Part shown: positions 63,139 through 64,000 of the stretch, one piece after another
Layout: every line of letters begins with the position of its first letter
Position numbering within the stretch: position 1 is the first letter of the stretch
Assembly (NCBI GenBank): GCA_024280775.1
Contig: JAJRPM010000004.1
Coordinates: 327,054-391,053 of the forward strand
Source: Candidatus Zixiibacteriota bacterium
GTDB lineage: Bacteria; Zixibacteria; MSB-5A5; GN15; JACZUZ01
Reading direction: 5' to 3'
DNA length: 64,000 nucleotides
Translations under genes and position numbers: made by a program
The notes under the pieces: generated by a model
Databases searched by the model: none
Told to the model about the DNA's origin: nothing
Seen by the model: only the letters and a program-made list of their open reading frames with translations

Positions 63139-64000
63139 CTACTTGGGTGAGTGGTTATCTGTACCTTGAGTTACTGCGGTCCCGCCCACCGTTACCGCTA
63201 TGTTTTCTTGCTTTGATACATTTCCTGCCAAAGTTGGAAAAACTTTTTCATCCTGCGCACGGAAGAACTCCGGTGCGTTGTCAGCCTGACGGACAATGTG
63301 TAGAATATTTGCCACTGCAGGTTCCATGCGTTTGAACATGGCATTCGGAGCCAGGCCAATCCAGAAGATCAATACTACCAAGGGGATTAGGACTGCTTTT
63401 TCCAAAGTGGTTAAATCTGTGAGGTTTTCGTTTTCTTTGTGTGTCACTTTGCCCCAGACAACTCTTTGGAACATCCAAAGCATGTAAATAGCGGCAAGAA
63501 TCACACCAGTTGCCGCGAGGGTTCCGTAAATCCAATTAGCTTTGAATGCTCCCAGCAGAATCATGAACTCACCAACGAAGCCGTTAGTTAGCGGCAAACC
63601 AATTGATGAAAGCGTAGCTATCAGGAAGAATGTGGCGAAAACAGGCATGACTTTAGCGAGTCCGCCGAAATCGGCAATCATGCGAGTGTGTCTGCGTTCG
63701 TAAATCATACCTACAATCAGGAACAGAGCGCCGGTTGAAATACCGTGGTTTATCATTTGTAGCACGGCGCCCTCAAGGCCCTGTGTATTCAGAGCGAACA
63801 TACCAAGCATTACAAAGCCGAGATGTGACACCGACGAGAACGCTACCAGTGACTTGATGTCTTTTTGTACCATGGCCACTAACGCTCCGTAGATGATTCC
63901 AATAATTGCCAATGTTACCATCAGGGGGGCATAGTGAATAGTAGCCTCGGGGAACATGGGTAAGCAGATGCGCAAGAAACCGTAGGTACCCATCTTCAAT
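63139..64000 (-). CDS. nuoM: NADH-quinone oxidoreductase subunit M (second copy), partial
   Basis: The reading frame enters from beyond the right edge, and 287 codons are visible. They show the C-terminal half of NuoM: IKSLVAFSSVSHLGFVMLGM, INHGISTGALFLIVGMIYER, FGGLAKVMPVFATFFLIATL and SSIGLPLTNGFVGEF. It is distinct from the first nuoM at 36490. The gene order M, glutaredoxin, N marks a second nuo operon, most of which is outside the window. Confidence 0.93.
   Translation of the reverse strand, partial: LKMGTYGFLRICLPMFPEATIHYAPLMVTLAIIGIIYGALVAMVQKDIKSLVAFSSVSHLGFVMLGMFALNTQGLEGAVLQMINHGISTGALFLIVGMIYERRHTRMIADFGGLAKVMPVFATFFLIATLSSIGLPLTNGFVGEFMILLGAFKANWIYGTLAATGVILAAIYMLWMFQRVVWGKVTHKENENLTDLTTLEKAVLIPLVVLIFWIGLAPNAMFKRMEPAVANILHIVRQADNAPEFFRAQDEKVFPTLAGNVSKQENIAVTVGGTAVTQGTDNHSPK

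Noticed and set aside
1-64000. tRNA, rRNA or CRISPR arrays
   Set aside because: Intergenic regions were read for T-loop-like words and regularly spaced repeats; none were convincing. A covariance-model scan would be decisive.

Overview
The window looks like a chromosomal segment of a Gram-negative, largely anaerobic bacterium. It encodes TamA/TamB outer-membrane assembly proteins, two ferredoxin-linked 2-oxoacid oxidoreductases, two complex I (Nuo) loci, and secreted proteins ending in dockerin-like calcium-binding repeats. That mix, with moderate GC, fits the FCB superphylum and in particular candidate phylum Zixibacteria. This placement is inference from gene content only; the window holds no rRNA or tRNA that I can see.

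Layout. 1-1570 (minus): pabB and the start of a class IV aminotransferase (folate pathway). 1941-11587 (plus): an envelope cluster made of an ECF sigma factor, a zinc-finger anti-sigma factor, a secreted HtrA-like protein that has lost its catalytic triad, a CMD-family protein, TamB, and a TamA/Omp85 gene split by one in-frame TAA. 11790-14131 (plus): cysteine desulfurase and MnmA, a tRNA-thiolation pair. 14198-20748: small proteins (DUF1579, TPR, two-CW) and two secreted beta-propeller proteins with dockerin-like tails. 20872-24497 (minus): a pyruvate:ferredoxin oxidoreductase divided into two polypeptides. 25304-28571 (plus): a ferredoxin and KorAB, a 2-oxoglutarate-type ferredoxin oxidoreductase. 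28801-39463 (plus): nuoABCDHIJKLMN, without the NADH-input subunits E, F and G. 39477-43073 (minus): a single-chain restriction-modification-like enzyme. 43128-47130: a ClC channel/antiporter, an FAD amine oxidase-like enzyme and a secreted hydrolase. 47173-52064 (minus): a BlaR1-like M56 protease with a repeat-rich tail, its BlaI-type repressor, and a GAF/HisKA protein without an ATPase domain. 52587-58856: purF, marC with an attenuator-like leader, a dockerin-bearing subtilase and a DUF3592 protein. 59014-60933: a YCF48-repeat lipoprotein. 61368-64000 (minus): part of a second nuo locus (nuoN, a glutaredoxin, and nuoM running off the window).

How the genes work together. Two ferredoxin-reducing enzymes lie beside a complex I that lacks its NADH module, so the local layout points to reduced ferredoxin as a likely electron donor to the membrane arm. 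The first cluster resembles a sigma-E envelope-stress circuit joined to outer-membrane assembly, with the usual DegS/DegP position taken by an apparently dead protease. The secreted propeller and subtilase proteins share a C-terminal repeat that probably serves a common attachment or calcium-folding role.

No CRISPR array, prophage or insertion sequence was recognised. MITE-like inverted repeats of the TGTCATTG/TGTCATGC type occur in three intergenic regions, with a fragment in a fourth. The strongest candidates for a second look are the interrupted tamA, the HtrA-like pseudoprotease beside the sigma/anti-sigma pair, the marC leader with a small ORF and terminator, and the 11-repeat BlaR1-like protease.
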